In this document: positions 24,767 through 33,264 of the stretch, piece by piece
How positions within the stretch are numbered: position 1 is the first letter of the stretch
Layout: every line of letters begins with the position of its first letter
DNA from: JBAZAX01 sp041671765
GTDB lineage: Bacteria; Babelota; Babeliae; Babelales; RVW-14
DNA: 39,799 nucleotides
Direction: 5' to 3'
Assembly (NCBI GenBank): GCA_041671765.1
Contig: JBAZAX010000013.1
Location: 1 to 39,799, forward strand
The notes under the pieces: generated by a model
Told to the model about the DNA's origin: nothing
What the model saw: only the letters and a program-made list of their open reading frames with translations
Databases searched by the model: none
Position numbers and translations under genes: made by a program

Positions 24767-25417
24767 ATTTTTATATTCAACAACTTGTACAACAACATCC
24801 TGTCGAACAGGGGACAGCACAACAGACTGCGATTTAACAAGCTGAGGCGCGGCTATTTGTGTCTCAGCAGCCACACGAGTAGCCTCAGATTGTGTTTGCA
24901 TCTGAATTCGATTTGCCTCAGACTGCGTAATCACTGAAATTTGAGAAAACTCAGTCTGTTTAGCTGCCACAGTTGTGGTAAGCTCAGCATCATGAGATTT
25001 ACTATCAGAGGATTCAATTTTGGACGAAGAACCAGTCCATGAGTTATCAAACGAATTATTAAGCCATGACTGACAAGATTTTATGTTTTCTTTTTCAAGC
25101 TTCTGGGTATGCAAAATTCTTTTTTGTTCTGCCACTTTGGCAAATTGAATATGCTGCTTCAACCTATTCAATTCTTGCGCCATTTTTGCCATATTTTCTT
25201 CAAGCTGCTTGATGCTACAATCAACGCTATAAAAAGAACCTGCGTCAACACTACTGTTAATTTTATTCACATCAAGTCTCTCTTTCTCGTGGGTTTGGAT
25301 ATATTCATTTGATATTGTATCTAGTGAACTTACATTTTGAGAATACAAATCAACTAATAAGAAAAAAATATTGAAAACACAAAAGATAGTTAATTTGTGT
25401 GAAAATCGATTAAACAT
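24761..25417 (-). CDS. Secreted coiled-coil protein, unknown function
   Basis: A 218-residue protein when started at the ATG at 25417, which has GAAGGA 8 nt upstream; an earlier start at 25453 has no ribosome site. The signal peptide (about 1-26) ends 'LVDLYS'. A coiled coil spans about 68-112 ('LEENMAKMAQELNRLKQHI'). Then comes a Ser/Thr/Gln-rich region with a tandem repeat, TQSEANRIQM (164-173) and TQSEATRVAA (175-184). No enzymatic motif is visible. It may be a periplasmic or surface structural protein. Confidence 0.65.
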   Translation of the reverse strand: MFNRFSHKLTIFCVFNIFFLLVDLYSQNVSSLDTISNEYIQTHEKERLDVNKINSSVDAGSFYSVDCSIKQLEENMAKMAQELNRLKQHIQFAKVAEQKRILHTQKLEKENIKSCQSWLNNSFDNSWTGSSSKIESSDSKSHDAELTTTVAAKQTEFSQISVITQSEANRIQMQTQSEATRVAAETQIAAPQLVKSQSVVLSPVRQDVVVQVVEYKNN

Positions 25418-25542
25418 AAATACGTCCTTCAAAAAATAACAATATATTCGCAAAAATATTATTTATACCGTTAGCTTAATATTTGGACTATCTAATTTAT
25501 TCGTTTTACCAAACAGATCAAGAACTTTATTAATCTTCCCGT

Positions 25543-25974
25543 TCAATCTTCCTGATATTTCATGCTACGTATTTTTTTAATCTTACTTCTATGTGTTTTT
25601 TCATGAAATCGAGATTCTTTTGTCGCCTTTGATACGCGTGTTGCCATGCGTTTTTTTGGAACATAAAGAGCGTTCCGAACTTCTTGCGCAAGTCGCACAA
25701 GAGCCATCTCTTTATTTTGATTTTGACTACGCGATTCGCTATTGTGTATAATTAAATCGCCATCTGTTGTTAAACGTGATTTTAAATTTTCTAAGACTCG
25801 TTTTTTTTGTTCTTCATTCAAAGCAACTGTTGCTTTAACATTCCAACGAACCGTTATCCGAGTGTCAGTCTTATTAACATGTTGCCCTCCAGCCCCACCA
25901 GATCTACTGGCAATCAACTCAATTTCATAACCGGGGATAGTAACACCATTTTTAATATGTAAATCGTTTTTCAT
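25543..25974 (-). CDS. arfB: ArfB-type peptidyl-tRNA hydrolase (ribosome rescue)
   Basis: A 143-residue release-factor-like protein with the catalytic GGQ in 'GAGGQHVNKTDTRI' (27-40). It lacks the codon-recognition domain of RF1 and RF2 and ends in a Lys/Arg-rich tail ('RFHEKTHRSKIKKIRS'). In ArfB/YaeJ that tail enters the empty mRNA channel of stalled ribosomes, and the GGQ then cleaves the peptidyl-tRNA. Length agrees with E. coli ArfB (140). No ssrA is seen in the window. Confidence 0.9.
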   Translation of the reverse strand: MKNDLHIKNGVTIPGYEIELIASRSGGAGGQHVNKTDTRITVRWNVKATVALNEEQKKRVLENLKSRLTTDGDLIIHNSESRSQNQNKEMALVRLAQEVRNALYVPKKRMATRVSKATKESRFHEKTHRSKIKKIRSMKYQED

Positions 25975-26035
25975 CTACTACAAGCCTTTCATAAACTCTT
26001 CATACAAGCTATACCTACGAACCATTTCTAAAACG

Positions 26036-26245
26036 CCCCAGGTTGCTCAACCTGTTATTGAAACTTACCGCAATGCCACAATCCCAGAGGGATAGCTGAA
26101 CAATGGGAATTTACAAAATATTTATTAATTAAAATTGATATTTTCTGCTCCCAAGCTGCGCCTTTTGGCGCTGCGACATTGAGGTGCCCGTTGGTGATGA
26201 ATGTTATTGGCTTTCGATAACTGATTGATAAACCACGGGGCTTCA
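26036..26245. repeat. Inverted-arm dispersed repeat, copy A
   Basis: The right arm on the minus strand reads CCCCGTGGTTTATCAATCAG, then GTTATCGAAAGCC, CATCACCAACGGGCACC and TCAATGTCGCAG. The left arm reads GGTTGCTCAACCTGTTATTG and then CAATGCCACA, a shortened inverted version. The core, about 26112-26147, is AT-rich and aligns with the core of copy B. An internal 63-codon ORF is a by-product. It sits between arfB and the rplQ terminator. Confidence 0.65.
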
Positions 26246-26260
26246 AAATAAGTCTAATAA

Positions 26261-26296
26261 AAAAAGCACCTACTATAAAATAATAGATGCTTTTTT
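26261..26296 (-). terminator. Terminator of the ribosomal-protein operon after rplQ
   Basis: AAAAAGCACCTACTA pairs with TAATAGATGCTTTTT (two mismatches), with an A/T loop and T-runs on both sides. It is 30 nt past the rplQ stop and ends the long operon. Confidence 0.75.
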
Positions 26297-26326
26297 ATTT
26301 TTTAAAATCACTTTAAATGAGTTAAA

Positions 26327-26683
26327 TTAAACCCATTCAAGTCTTGCAACTTTTGCTGTATCGCTTTCACGTTGCCCAAGAGGAATAACTCTTGTGTATC
26401 CACCAGGTCTGCCGATATAGCGAGGTGCAATTTCCTTAATCATTTTCATGACAGCCTTGTCACTGTAAGGCAAAAGCGATTTGATTCTACGAATCGTATT
26501 AAAATCTGCCCCTTTGCCTGCAATTGTGACAATTTTTTCAGTGAGTTTCTGTACTTCTTTTACCCTAGCTTTTGTAGTTTGAAGTATGCCATACTCAATA
26601 AAATGAATCACTTGATTACGAAGCAATGCTGTTCTATGTGCTGATCTTAGATTTAATTTTTTTCTACCACATTGATGATTCAT
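26327..26683 (-). CDS. rplQ: 50S ribosomal protein L17
   Basis: A 118-residue protein with the L17 start 'MNHQCGRKKLNLRSAHRTAL' and 'LRNQVIHFIEYGILQTTKAR'. L17 sits near the peptide exit tunnel. It ends the cluster, two bases after the rpoA stop codon, so the two are translated together. Length is normal for bacteria. Confidence 0.97.
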   Translation of the reverse strand: MNHQCGRKKLNLRSAHRTALLRNQVIHFIEYGILQTTKARVKEVQKLTEKIVTIAGKGADFNTIRRIKSLLPYSDKAVMKMIKEIAPRYIGRPGGYTRVIPLGQRESDTAKVARLEWV

Positions 26684-26685
26684 GA

Positions 26686-27729
26686 TTATTCACCACTTTC
26701 TTGATCTTTAAGAACTTTTTTAAGATCTAATTCTTTTACATTCATTCCCAAGTGTAACCCAAATGCCAACAGGATTTCCTTAACCTCACGCAAAGACTTG
26801 CGACCAAAATTCTTTATTTTAAGTACGTCATCTTCTGTCAGATTAACTAAATCAATAACGCGCTTAATTCCAGCTCCGACAAGGCAATTGTGTGCACGAA
26901 CGGAAAACTCCAATTCATCAATTGGTTTGAGGAATAAGTCAACAGGTAACCCTTTGGTTGGACCTTCCAAATCAAACTTACCTTCAACCTTGCCTTCTTG
27001 GCCTATTTCTCTTGAAAGCTCGTTGAACGGAATTTCTGTTGCCTGCAAGAAGTGCTCCAATTGTGTTCTTAAAACCGACGCTGCGTAATGGATCATATCT
27101 TGAGGTTTAACAGCCCCATTTGTCTGTAAGCAAAAAGTTAACTTGTCATAATCGATTCTTTGTCCAACACGAGTCTTTTCGATATTGTATTCAACTCGCT
27201 TGACGGGAGAAAACATTGCATCCAAATAAATTCTATTGTCAGGCTGAAGAGACTGACCTACAGGCCACTGTGCTGCAAGATACCCTCTACCGGTTTCAAC
27301 TAAAAATTCTATATCAAGTTCTCCATCTGGAGCCAAATGTGCAATAACATGGTCTTTGTTAATCACCTCAAGGTGTGCATCAGTTTTAATATCAGCAACT
27401 TTTGCAATACCAGCACCCTTAAAAGATAGGTGCATTTTACCAGGCTCGCCTGTAGAATTTTTAATCGCAATTTGCTTTATATTTAAAACTAATTGCAACG
27501 TATCTTCAATTACACCTTTTACTGTTGAAAATTCGTTATTAACACCTTTTATGACAACAGACGTCACAGCAGAACCTTCCACAGAAGAAAGCATAACCCT
27601 TCTTAATGCATTTCCAAGCGTTGTTCCATAACCTGGTTCCAATGGCTGAGCAACCAACTCACCATATGTCTCAGAAGATACCTGCTTGTTCCAGCTCAAC
27701 TTAGGAAGTATCAATGGCTTATAATTCAT
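26686..27729 (-). CDS. rpoA: RNA polymerase alpha subunit
   Basis: 347 residues from the ATG at 27729, with AAGGGA 9 nt upstream; a TTG 27 nt earlier is less likely. The N-terminal dimerisation and assembly domain ('LEPGYGTTLGNALRRVMLSS', 'GRGYLAAQ') is followed by a C-terminal domain ('LTEDDVLKIKNFGRKSLREV') that contacts promoter UP elements and activators. A terminator-like hairpin lies between rpsD and this gene, so its level may be set apart from the ribosomal proteins. Confidence 0.97.
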   Translation of the reverse strand: MNYKPLILPKLSWNKQVSSETYGELVAQPLEPGYGTTLGNALRRVMLSSVEGSAVTSVVIKGVNNEFSTVKGVIEDTLQLVLNIKQIAIKNSTGEPGKMHLSFKGAGIAKVADIKTDAHLEVINKDHVIAHLAPDGELDIEFLVETGRGYLAAQWPVGQSLQPDNRIYLDAMFSPVKRVEYNIEKTRVGQRIDYDKLTFCLQTNGAVKPQDMIHYAASVLRTQLEHFLQATEIPFNELSREIGQEGKVEGKFDLEGPTKGLPVDLFLKPIDELEFSVRAHNCLVGAGIKRVIDLVNLTEDDVLKIKNFGRKSLREVKEILLAFGLHLGMNVKELDLKKVLKDQESGE

Positions 27730-27774
27730 TTGGAGCAATCCCTTTTTAAAAACCAACTACAAACTCATAACCTC

Positions 27775-27828
27775 TAAAAAAGCTATTGATCCTTTAGGCG
27801 AAAGCCCAAAAGATCAACAGCCATTTTT
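27775..27828 (-). terminator. Intrinsic hairpin between rpsD and rpoA
   Basis: An 18-bp stem with three mismatches (27782-27799 with 27804-27821) and a 4-nt loop is followed on the minus strand by a run of six T. The other strand also has seven T. It starts directly at the rpsD stop codon. It should stop part of the transcription entering rpoA. Confidence 0.75.
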
Positions 27829-28464
27829 TTACTTAGAATACAACTCAACAATTAAGTGCTCTTCAATTGGAGCGGTGACATCAGAACGAATTGGCAATCT
27901 TGCAACTGTTCCCTGTCGGTCTTTTTTGTTAAGCTCCAACCACTCTGGAACCTTTACTCCCATGCCCATTCTCTTGTCGATTACTGTTTCAATAAAATTT
28001 GAATTTTTTAAAGTTGAACTGATAAGAGAAATAACATCACCCTCTTTGACTAAAAATGAAGGAGATTTTACACGCTTACCATTAACAGTTATATGTCCGT
28101 GAACGACTAATTGTCTAGCTTGAACTCTTGAGATAGCCATCTTCAAACGATAAATAACATTATCAACGCGACGTTCTAAAAGGCTTAAAAGACTCTCGCC
28201 AGTGACACCTGTTGAACGAACGGCAATATCAAAAAATCTCTTAAATTGAGCTTCTCTTAATCCGTACATCAATCTAACTTTTTGCTTTTCTTGAAGCTGT
28301 TTTCCATATTCGGAAAGCTTCTTGGTCCCTACACGCTTTGCGTGCTGGCCAGGACCTGTGGGACGCTTCTCAAGCGTACACTTTGCAGTGCGACACTTGG
28401 CTCCCTTCAGATACAATTTTTCACCTGCTTGTCTGCAGCGGCTGCATTTTACAAATTCAGACAT
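27829..28464 (-). CDS. rpsD: 30S ribosomal protein S4 (zinc-binding form)
   Basis: A 211-residue primary 16S rRNA-binding protein. It has four N-terminal cysteines, 'KCSRC' and 'KCRTAKC' (C7, C10, C24, C29), marking the C+ zinc form, then 'RPTGPGQHA', and an S4 RNA-binding domain ('RRVDNVIYRLKMAISRVQAR', 'HGHITVNGKRV'). S4 often represses its own operon in other bacteria. It is followed by a terminator before rpoA. Confidence 0.97.
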   Translation of the reverse strand: MSEFVKCSRCRQAGEKLYLKGAKCRTAKCTLEKRPTGPGQHAKRVGTKKLSEYGKQLQEKQKVRLMYGLREAQFKRFFDIAVRSTGVTGESLLSLLERRVDNVIYRLKMAISRVQARQLVVHGHITVNGKRVKSPSFLVKEGDVISLISSTLKNSNFIETVIDKRMGMGVKVPEWLELNKKDRQGTVARLPIRSDVTAPIEEHLIVELYSK

Positions 28465-28519
28465 GTTAACCTTTTTCTATATTAAAAAAATCATTAAATC
28501 GCAAGTAACTAACATAAAC

Positions 28520-28903
28520 CTATACACGTCGTTTTTTAGGAGCTCGACATCCATTGTGAGGAATTGGAGTAACATCTCTTAACATAGAAATGTTCAAACC
28601 CGAAGACTGAAGTGCTCTTACAACGCAATCACGTCCAGATCCAGGTCCCTGAAGATTAACCTCAACAATTCTTACACCCATTCCGAGCAATTCTTTTGCA
28701 ATCTTTGTTCCGATTTGAGTTGCTGCGTAAGGAGTACCTTTTCTTGCGCCTTTAAATCCAAGCTGTCCAGAACTTCCACGAACAAGCACATCACCATCAA
28801 CTGTTGTTATAGCAACCATGGTGTTATTAAAGCTTGATTTTACGTGTGCAACCACTGACTCGATATTCTTATGTTGCTTTTTTTTACTCTTTTTATATGC
28901 CAT
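28520..28903 (-). CDS. rpsK: 30S ribosomal protein S11
   Basis: A 127-residue protein with 'SSFNNTMVAITTVDGDVLVR', 'SSGQLGFKGARKGTPYAAT' and the terminal 'PHNGCRAPKKRRV', the standard S11 signature. S11 lines the platform near the mRNA exit and the 16S 690 loop. It lies between rpsM and rpsD as in most bacteria. Confidence 0.97.
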   Translation of the reverse strand: MAYKKSKKKQHKNIESVVAHVKSSFNNTMVAITTVDGDVLVRGSSGQLGFKGARKGTPYAATQIGTKIAKELLGMGVRIVEVNLQGPGSGRDCVVRALQSSGLNISMLRDVTPIPHNGCRAPKKRRV

Positions 28904-28925
28904 TTTTACCCTTGCCTTGTATCAA

Positions 28926-29315
28926 TTATTTCTTCGCTAGAATTTTCTTGTTTGGCACGACATTTGCAGGTTTTCTTGGCCCTTTACGAGTACGAGCGTT
29001 TGTCTTTGTACGCTGTCCTCTGACAGGCAAGCTTCTCTTATGCCGAAGCCCTCTGTAGGAACCAATTTCTTGAAGTCGCTTGATATTCATTGTGATTTCT
29101 TTTCTCAACTCACCCTCAATTTTGAAAAATTGAGTGATGTGTTTCTGAATAGCTGCAACTTGCTCATGCGTTAAGTCCTTAATTCTTACATCCGGACTCA
29201 ACTTTATATCTGCCAAAATTTTTCGCGCTCTAGGTAACCCAATTCCAAATAAGTAGGTCAACCCTATTTCAACACGCTTTTCGTTAGGTAAAACGACACC
29301 TTCTATTCGAGCCAT
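28926..29315 (-). CDS. rpsM: 30S ribosomal protein S13
   Basis: A 129-residue head protein with 'MARIEGVVLPNEKRVEIGLT', the helix-hairpin-helix 'YLFGIGLPRARKIL' and the C-terminal 'VRGQRTKTNARTRKGPR' tail that reaches the P-site tRNA. It contacts L5 through the inter-subunit bridge. It follows rpmJ by 37 nt. Confidence 0.97.
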   Translation of the reverse strand: MARIEGVVLPNEKRVEIGLTYLFGIGLPRARKILADIKLSPDVRIKDLTHEQVAAIQKHITQFFKIEGELRKEITMNIKRLQEIGSYRGLRHKRSLPVRGQRTKTNARTRKGPRKPANVVPNKKILAKK

Positions 29316-29352
29316 TAAAATTTACCTCTCAGAATAAACCTAAATTAATTTT

Positions 29353-29466
29353 TTAACCTTGTCGTTGTTTGTGTTTTGCAATTTTGCAAATTATACGTAC
29401 AACGCCATTACGTTTAATAACCTTACAATTCGAACAAATTTTTTTAACGGATGTTCTTACTTTCAT
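29353..29466 (-). CDS. rpmJ: 50S ribosomal protein L36 (zinc form)
   Basis: A 37-codon gene, MKVRTSVKKICSNCKVIKRN onward, ending KHKQRQG. The zinc ligands C11, C14, C27 and H32 give the C+ type. It sits between infA and rpsM, the usual place in bacteria. Confidence 0.95.
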   Translation of the reverse strand: MKVRTSVKKICSNCKVIKRNGVVRIICKIAKHKQRQG

Positions 29467-29517
29467 TGCATCTTCCCAAAATCTGATTAAAATCTAAAAA
29501 ATTCAACCACGTCTTAA

Positions 29518-29742
29518 CTACTTGCAACGGGAAACTATTCTACCCTTAGTCAAATCGTACGGAGACAATTCGACTACAACTCTATCACCAGGCAAAAGCT
29601 TGATATAATGCATACGCATCTTTCCAGATACATGTGCAAGAATCAAATGGTCCCCACCACTTAATTTTACCTGAAACATCGCATTAGGTAAGGCTTTTTC
29701 AACTACACCTTCCATTACAATAACATCTTCTTTCTTTGCCAT
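29518..29742 (-). CDS. infA: Translation initiation factor IF-1
   Basis: A 74-residue OB-fold protein, 'MAKKEDVIVMEGVVEKALPN', 'HVSGKMRMHYIKLLPGDRV' and 'YDLTKGRIVSR', almost canonical. IF-1 occupies the ribosomal A site during initiation and assists IF-2 and IF-3. It lies between map and rpmJ, with 20 nt to the map stop. Confidence 0.97.
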   Translation of the reverse strand: MAKKEDVIVMEGVVEKALPNAMFQVKLSGGDHLILAHVSGKMRMHYIKLLPGDRVVVELSPYDLTKGRIVSRCK

Positions 29743-29762
29743 ATGAATCGTTTCCCAAATCT

Positions 29763-30506
29763 TTAAATTCTTGTTAAAACTTCCGAGCCATTTTTTACAA
29801 CCAAAACAGTGTCCTCAACGTGTGCCGCTAGTCCACCATCTGCAGTTTTGGCTGTCCAGCCATCTTGTAAAATTCGAACTTCATGACTTCGCTCTGAAAT
29901 CATCGGCTCAATCGCTAACGTCATTCCTTCTCTCAAAACTACATCATCTCCTGCTTTTCTATAATTAGGAATATCAGGATCTTCATGCAAATCTTTTCCA
30001 ATCCCATGTCCTGCAAAGGCCCTAATTATGGAAAAACCGTCAAATTCAACTTTATCTTGAATACATGCTGAAATTTCAGAGACCCTAACACCCGGCGCGA
30101 TCTTGCCAATTGCAGCGTCCAAAGCGTCCTGAGCTGTTTGGGCAATCTTTCTTGTGACTATGGAAACGTCCCCTACAAAAAAGAATCTTGTCATATCAGC
30201 GCAGTAACTTTTATAAGACCCTACAACATCTATCTTAACAAAATCTCCAGATTTTAAAATAAGATCTTTTGATGGAATCCCATGTACTATGCCATCATTA
30301 AGCGAAATACATGTAGCATGCTTATACCCAGCATATCCTTTGCATTCCGGAACAAGCCCTGATTTACGCATTTTATCTTCAACAATTCTATCTAAATCCA
30401 GGGTACTAATTCCAGCTACAACTTCAGGACCTATATCCTGTAAAATGCATGCCAGCCGTTTTCCGGCGGTTCTCATCTTTTCGATAGCAATCTTATTTTT
30501 TATCAA
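29763..30506 (-). CDS. map: Methionine aminopeptidase type I
   Basis: This enzyme removes the initiator methionine from new proteins. The metal ligands are all visible: the D pair in 'KIDVVGSYKSYCADMTR', H in 'GHGIGKDLHEDP', E in 'AIEPMI' and E in 'HVEDTVL'; the substrate His is in 'GIVHGIP'. I start at TTG 30506 (247 residues) because an AGGGG site precedes it and the protein then begins IKNK as in homologues. A TTG at 30527, overlapping the secY stop, would add seven residues. It directly follows secY; adk is missing between them. Confidence 0.93.
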   Translation of the reverse strand: MIKNKIAIEKMRTAGKRLACILQDIGPEVVAGISTLDLDRIVEDKMRKSGLVPECKGYAGYKHATCISLNDGIVHGIPSKDLILKSGDFVKIDVVGSYKSYCADMTRFFFVGDVSIVTRKIAQTAQDALDAAIGKIAPGVRVSEISACIQDKVEFDGFSIIRAFAGHGIGKDLHEDPDIPNYRKAGDDVVLREGMTLAIEPMISERSHEVRILQDGWTAKTADGGLAAHVEDTVLVVKNGSEVLTRI

Positions 30507-30523
30507 CGTGCCCCTTACAGCTT

Positions 30524-31849
30524 TCAACGTACATATCGACCTTTTAATCTACCTGATGCAAGAAAACCCTCATAGCGTCTTTCTATCAAATGAGACTCGA
30601 TTTGCGCAGACGTATCAAGAGCAACACCCACAACAATCAGCATACTTACACCGCTAAAAAACACGGGGAAATTAATAAAATGCCTAATTATGCTTGGCAA
30701 AATAGCTAAACCGGCCAAATACATTGCACCTGGAAAACCTATTCTTGTCAAAAGATAATCAAAGAATTCTGCCGTCTTTTTGCCTGGACGAATTCCCGGA
30801 ATAAATCCACCCGATTTTCTAATATTTTCAGCTAATTCTACTGGATTGAAAATAATCGCCGTATAAAAATATGTAAAAAACACTATTAACCCGGCATTTA
30901 AAACATTGTAAAGTGCTGATTCACGGCCAAAATAATCCGTAATCATCGCGGATACGGCAGGCCACCTGTAGGCAAATAAGCCCGCAACAGCAACCGGCAT
31001 ACCCAAAATAGATTGCGAGAAAATTACAGGCACAACACCTGCAGGATTAATTTTCAAAGGAATATAGGAACTTTGCCCACCATAAACCTTATGGCCAACA
31101 ACTCTTTTTGCATACTGCACAGGAATCTTGCGCTCACCTCTTTCAAGAAAGATGATGCACATAATCACACCGATCAAAATAACAACAAGCAGGGCTATTA
31201 AAAATATCCCTATTTGATCCATTTGATAGTTTTCCCACAATTTAATTATTGCGGCCGGCAAGGCAGTAACAATACCTGCAAAGATTATCATTGAGCTACC
31301 ATTACCCAGTCCATGAGCATTAATCTGTTCACCAAGCCACATTACAAAAAGTGACCCTACGCTTAGGATAAGCACCGTTGTTAATTTAAATGCTAATCCT
31401 GGATTGGACACCAACCCCGGTTGATGCTCCATCCAAGCAGCAATTCCAATGGATTGAACAAGTCCAATTCCAAAGGTTAAATACCTTGTGTACTGATTAA
31501 TAATACTTCTTCCATATTCACCCTCTTTTGACAACGCTTCCAATGTTGGAACCATAATTGTCAAAAGCTGCATCATAATTGACGCACTGATGTATGGAGA
31601 TACACCTAATGAAAATATGGAAAAAAGTTTTAACGCCCCACCGGAAAAAAGATCCAAATAAGAAAGCAAACTGCCTACAAAACTTGAATCAAATCTTCCG
31701 TACAAAGCAACAACATCTATTCCAGGAACACTTATGTGTGCCCCAAATCTAAATACTGCAAACATTCCAAAGGTGAATGCAAGCTTTTTTCTTAACTCCG
31801 AAACAAAAAATATGTTCTTGAAGTTATGCAGTTGTACCACCACTTCCAT
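30524..31849 (-). CDS. secY: Preprotein translocase channel subunit SecY
   Basis: A 441-residue membrane channel with ten hydrophobic helices. Signatures are 'GAHISVPGID', 'LGVSPYISASIMMQLLTIMV', 'GIRPGKKTAEFFDYLLTRIG' and the terminal 'RYEGFLASGR'. It exports the many signal-peptide proteins encoded in this window. The ATG at 31849 lies only one base after GGAG, so GTG codons at 31843 or 31840 may be the real start. It overlaps rplO by 26 nt, pointing to coupled translation. Confidence 0.96.
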   Translation of the reverse strand: MEVVVQLHNFKNIFFVSELRKKLAFTFGMFAVFRFGAHISVPGIDVVALYGRFDSSFVGSLLSYLDLFSGGALKLFSIFSLGVSPYISASIMMQLLTIMVPTLEALSKEGEYGRSIINQYTRYLTFGIGLVQSIGIAAWMEHQPGLVSNPGLAFKLTTVLILSVGSLFVMWLGEQINAHGLGNGSSMIIFAGIVTALPAAIIKLWENYQMDQIGIFLIALLVVILIGVIMCIIFLERGERKIPVQYAKRVVGHKVYGGQSSYIPLKINPAGVVPVIFSQSILGMPVAVAGLFAYRWPAVSAMITDYFGRESALYNVLNAGLIVFFTYFYTAIIFNPVELAENIRKSGGFIPGIRPGKKTAEFFDYLLTRIGFPGAMYLAGLAILPSIIRHFINFPVFFSGVSMLIVVGVALDTSAQIESHLIERRYEGFLASGRLKGRYVR

Positions 31850-32297
31850 ACTCCTTCATCAATATTGCCTTACCACCAGCTTTTTCAATTGCTTCAATAG
31901 CTGATTGACTAAATGCGTCAGCATTTACAGTCAACTTTTTGGTCAAGCTTCCATTACCAAGAATTTTTACAAAAAATCCCTTGTTCCCCTTCACCAATCG
32001 TAAATCTTTCAATGCTTGTAAGGTAACTTCATCACCTGCATTGAACTTTTCTTCCAAAACCTCGAGGTTTAAAACAACATATTCTTTTTTAAACTCTCTA
32101 TTGGAAAAACCACGCCTTGGTATACGACGACTTAAAGGCATCTGTCCACCTTCGAACAAATGTCCTAACTCATGTGTACCACCAGTTCTTGCACGCTGTC
32201 CTTTGTTACCCCTACCAGAAGTACCTCCACGATCTCCACCGCGTCCCTTACGCTTTGTTTTCTTGGTAATTTGCGTTAATTTTTCAAGCTGCAACAT
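31824..32297 (-). CDS. rplO: 50S ribosomal protein L15
   Basis: 157 residues from the ATG at 32297, which follows GGGGA; a TTG at 32309 is less likely. It has the Gly/Arg-rich N-terminus ('KRKGRGGDRGGTSGRGNKGQ', 'GGQMPLSRRIPRRGF') and a C-terminal globular domain. L15 joins late in 50S assembly. It overlaps the end of rpsE by 14 nt, and the usual rpmD (L30) between the two is absent. Confidence 0.96.
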   Translation of the reverse strand: MLQLEKLTQITKKTKRKGRGGDRGGTSGRGNKGQRARTGGTHELGHLFEGGQMPLSRRIPRRGFSNREFKKEYVVLNLEVLEEKFNAGDEVTLQALKDLRLVKGNKGFFVKILGNGSLTKKLTVNADAFSQSAIEAIEKAGGKAILMKEYGSGGTTA

Positions 32298-32835
32298 GTT
32301 TTTCCCCAAACAAGTCTTTTACTGTTTTACCACGCAATCTAGCAATCTCTTTTGCGGTTTTCAATTTACCCAATGCCTGCAACGTTGCCTTAACAACGTT
32401 TTGAGGATTAGACGATCCAATCGTTTTTGCTAAAATGTCTTTAATTCCCGCAACTTCCATAACTGCTCGAACAGCACCACCGGCTATAACACCAGTACCC
32501 TTTGATGCAGATCGAATAATTACTTTGCTGCCACCCTGTTTTCCTTCTACATTAAACGGAATTGTTGTTTTATAGAATGGAATTGAAATCATATTTTTTC
32601 TTGCACGGCGTAGCGCTTTAGCAATTGCAGAAGAAACTTCTCTGCTTTTTCCAAGAGCAACACCAATATTGCCCTTTTTATCACCGATAACTACTAATGC
32701 TGAGAATGCAAAACGACGACCACCTTTAATAACTTTTGCGACTCTTCTAACATTTAGAACAGCTTCAGAATACTCTTCCGCCTGCGGAACCGATGCTTTT
32801 GCTAATAAGCTTCTTTTGTTTTTCTCTTCGGCCAT
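32284..32835 (-). CDS. rpsE: 30S ribosomal protein S5
   Basis: A 183-residue protein with 'RVAKVIKGGRRFAFSALVVI', 'GNIGVALGKSREVSSAIAKA', 'SKGTGVIAGGAVRAVMEVAG' and 'KDILAKTIGSSNPQN'. S5 lies at the mRNA entry side and affects decoding accuracy. A stretch of about 20 residues precedes the core, as in many S5 proteins. It directly overlaps rplO. Confidence 0.97.
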   Translation of the reverse strand: MAEEKNKRSLLAKASVPQAEEYSEAVLNVRRVAKVIKGGRRFAFSALVVIGDKKGNIGVALGKSREVSSAIAKALRRARKNMISIPFYKTTIPFNVEGKQGGSKVIIRSASKGTGVIAGGAVRAVMEVAGIKDILAKTIGSSNPQNVVKATLQALGKLKTAKEIARLRGKTVKDLFGEKHVAA

Positions 32836-32868
32836 AATCTCTTCCTACGTTCCTAAATTTTTGCGATA

Positions 32869-33225
32869 TTAAAAATTCAAGCCAGCTTCGCGCAAACCGT
32901 CGGCTAATGCCTTTACGCGACCATGATACTTATATCTACCTCGATCAAAAAACACCTCTTTGATCGCTTTTTCTACAGCTAATTTCCCAAGTTGTAAACC
33001 AACAAGTTTAGCAACTTCCTTCTTATCACCTTGAACCTTTTCCAAATTGAGAGAAGAAAAACTAACTAAAGTTTTTTGCGTGCTATCATCTATGATCTGA
33101 GCATAAATGTTTGCAAGGCTTCTAAAAACAGTTATGCGTGGCTTTTCGCAACGACTAAACTGATTTCCTCTAACCCTAAAAACTCTTCTCTGTGTTTTCT
33201 GCGCTTTTTTTCTTATTAAACTCAC
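32869..33225 (-). CDS. rplR: 50S ribosomal protein L18
   Basis: A 118-residue 5S rRNA-binding protein starting at GTG with AAGGA 8 nt upstream. Signatures are 'RVRGNQFSRCEKPRITVFRS' and the terminal 'YHGRVKALADGLREAGLNF'. L5 and L18 dock 5S rRNA in the large subunit. It lies between rplF and rpsE. Confidence 0.97.
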   Translation of the reverse strand: MSLIRKKAQKTQRRVFRVRGNQFSRCEKPRITVFRSLANIYAQIIDDSTQKTLVSFSSLNLEKVQGDKKEVAKLVGLQLGKLAVEKAIKEVFFDRGRYKYHGRVKALADGLREAGLNF

Positions 33226-33264
33226 GTGTGTATCCTTTTCAACACAAAACTACCCAGACAAAAA

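Noticed and set aside
26055..26246. 63-codon ORF on the minus strand
   Set aside because: It lies wholly inside repeat copy A; the matching part of copy B does not keep the frame, so it is a by-product of the repeat.
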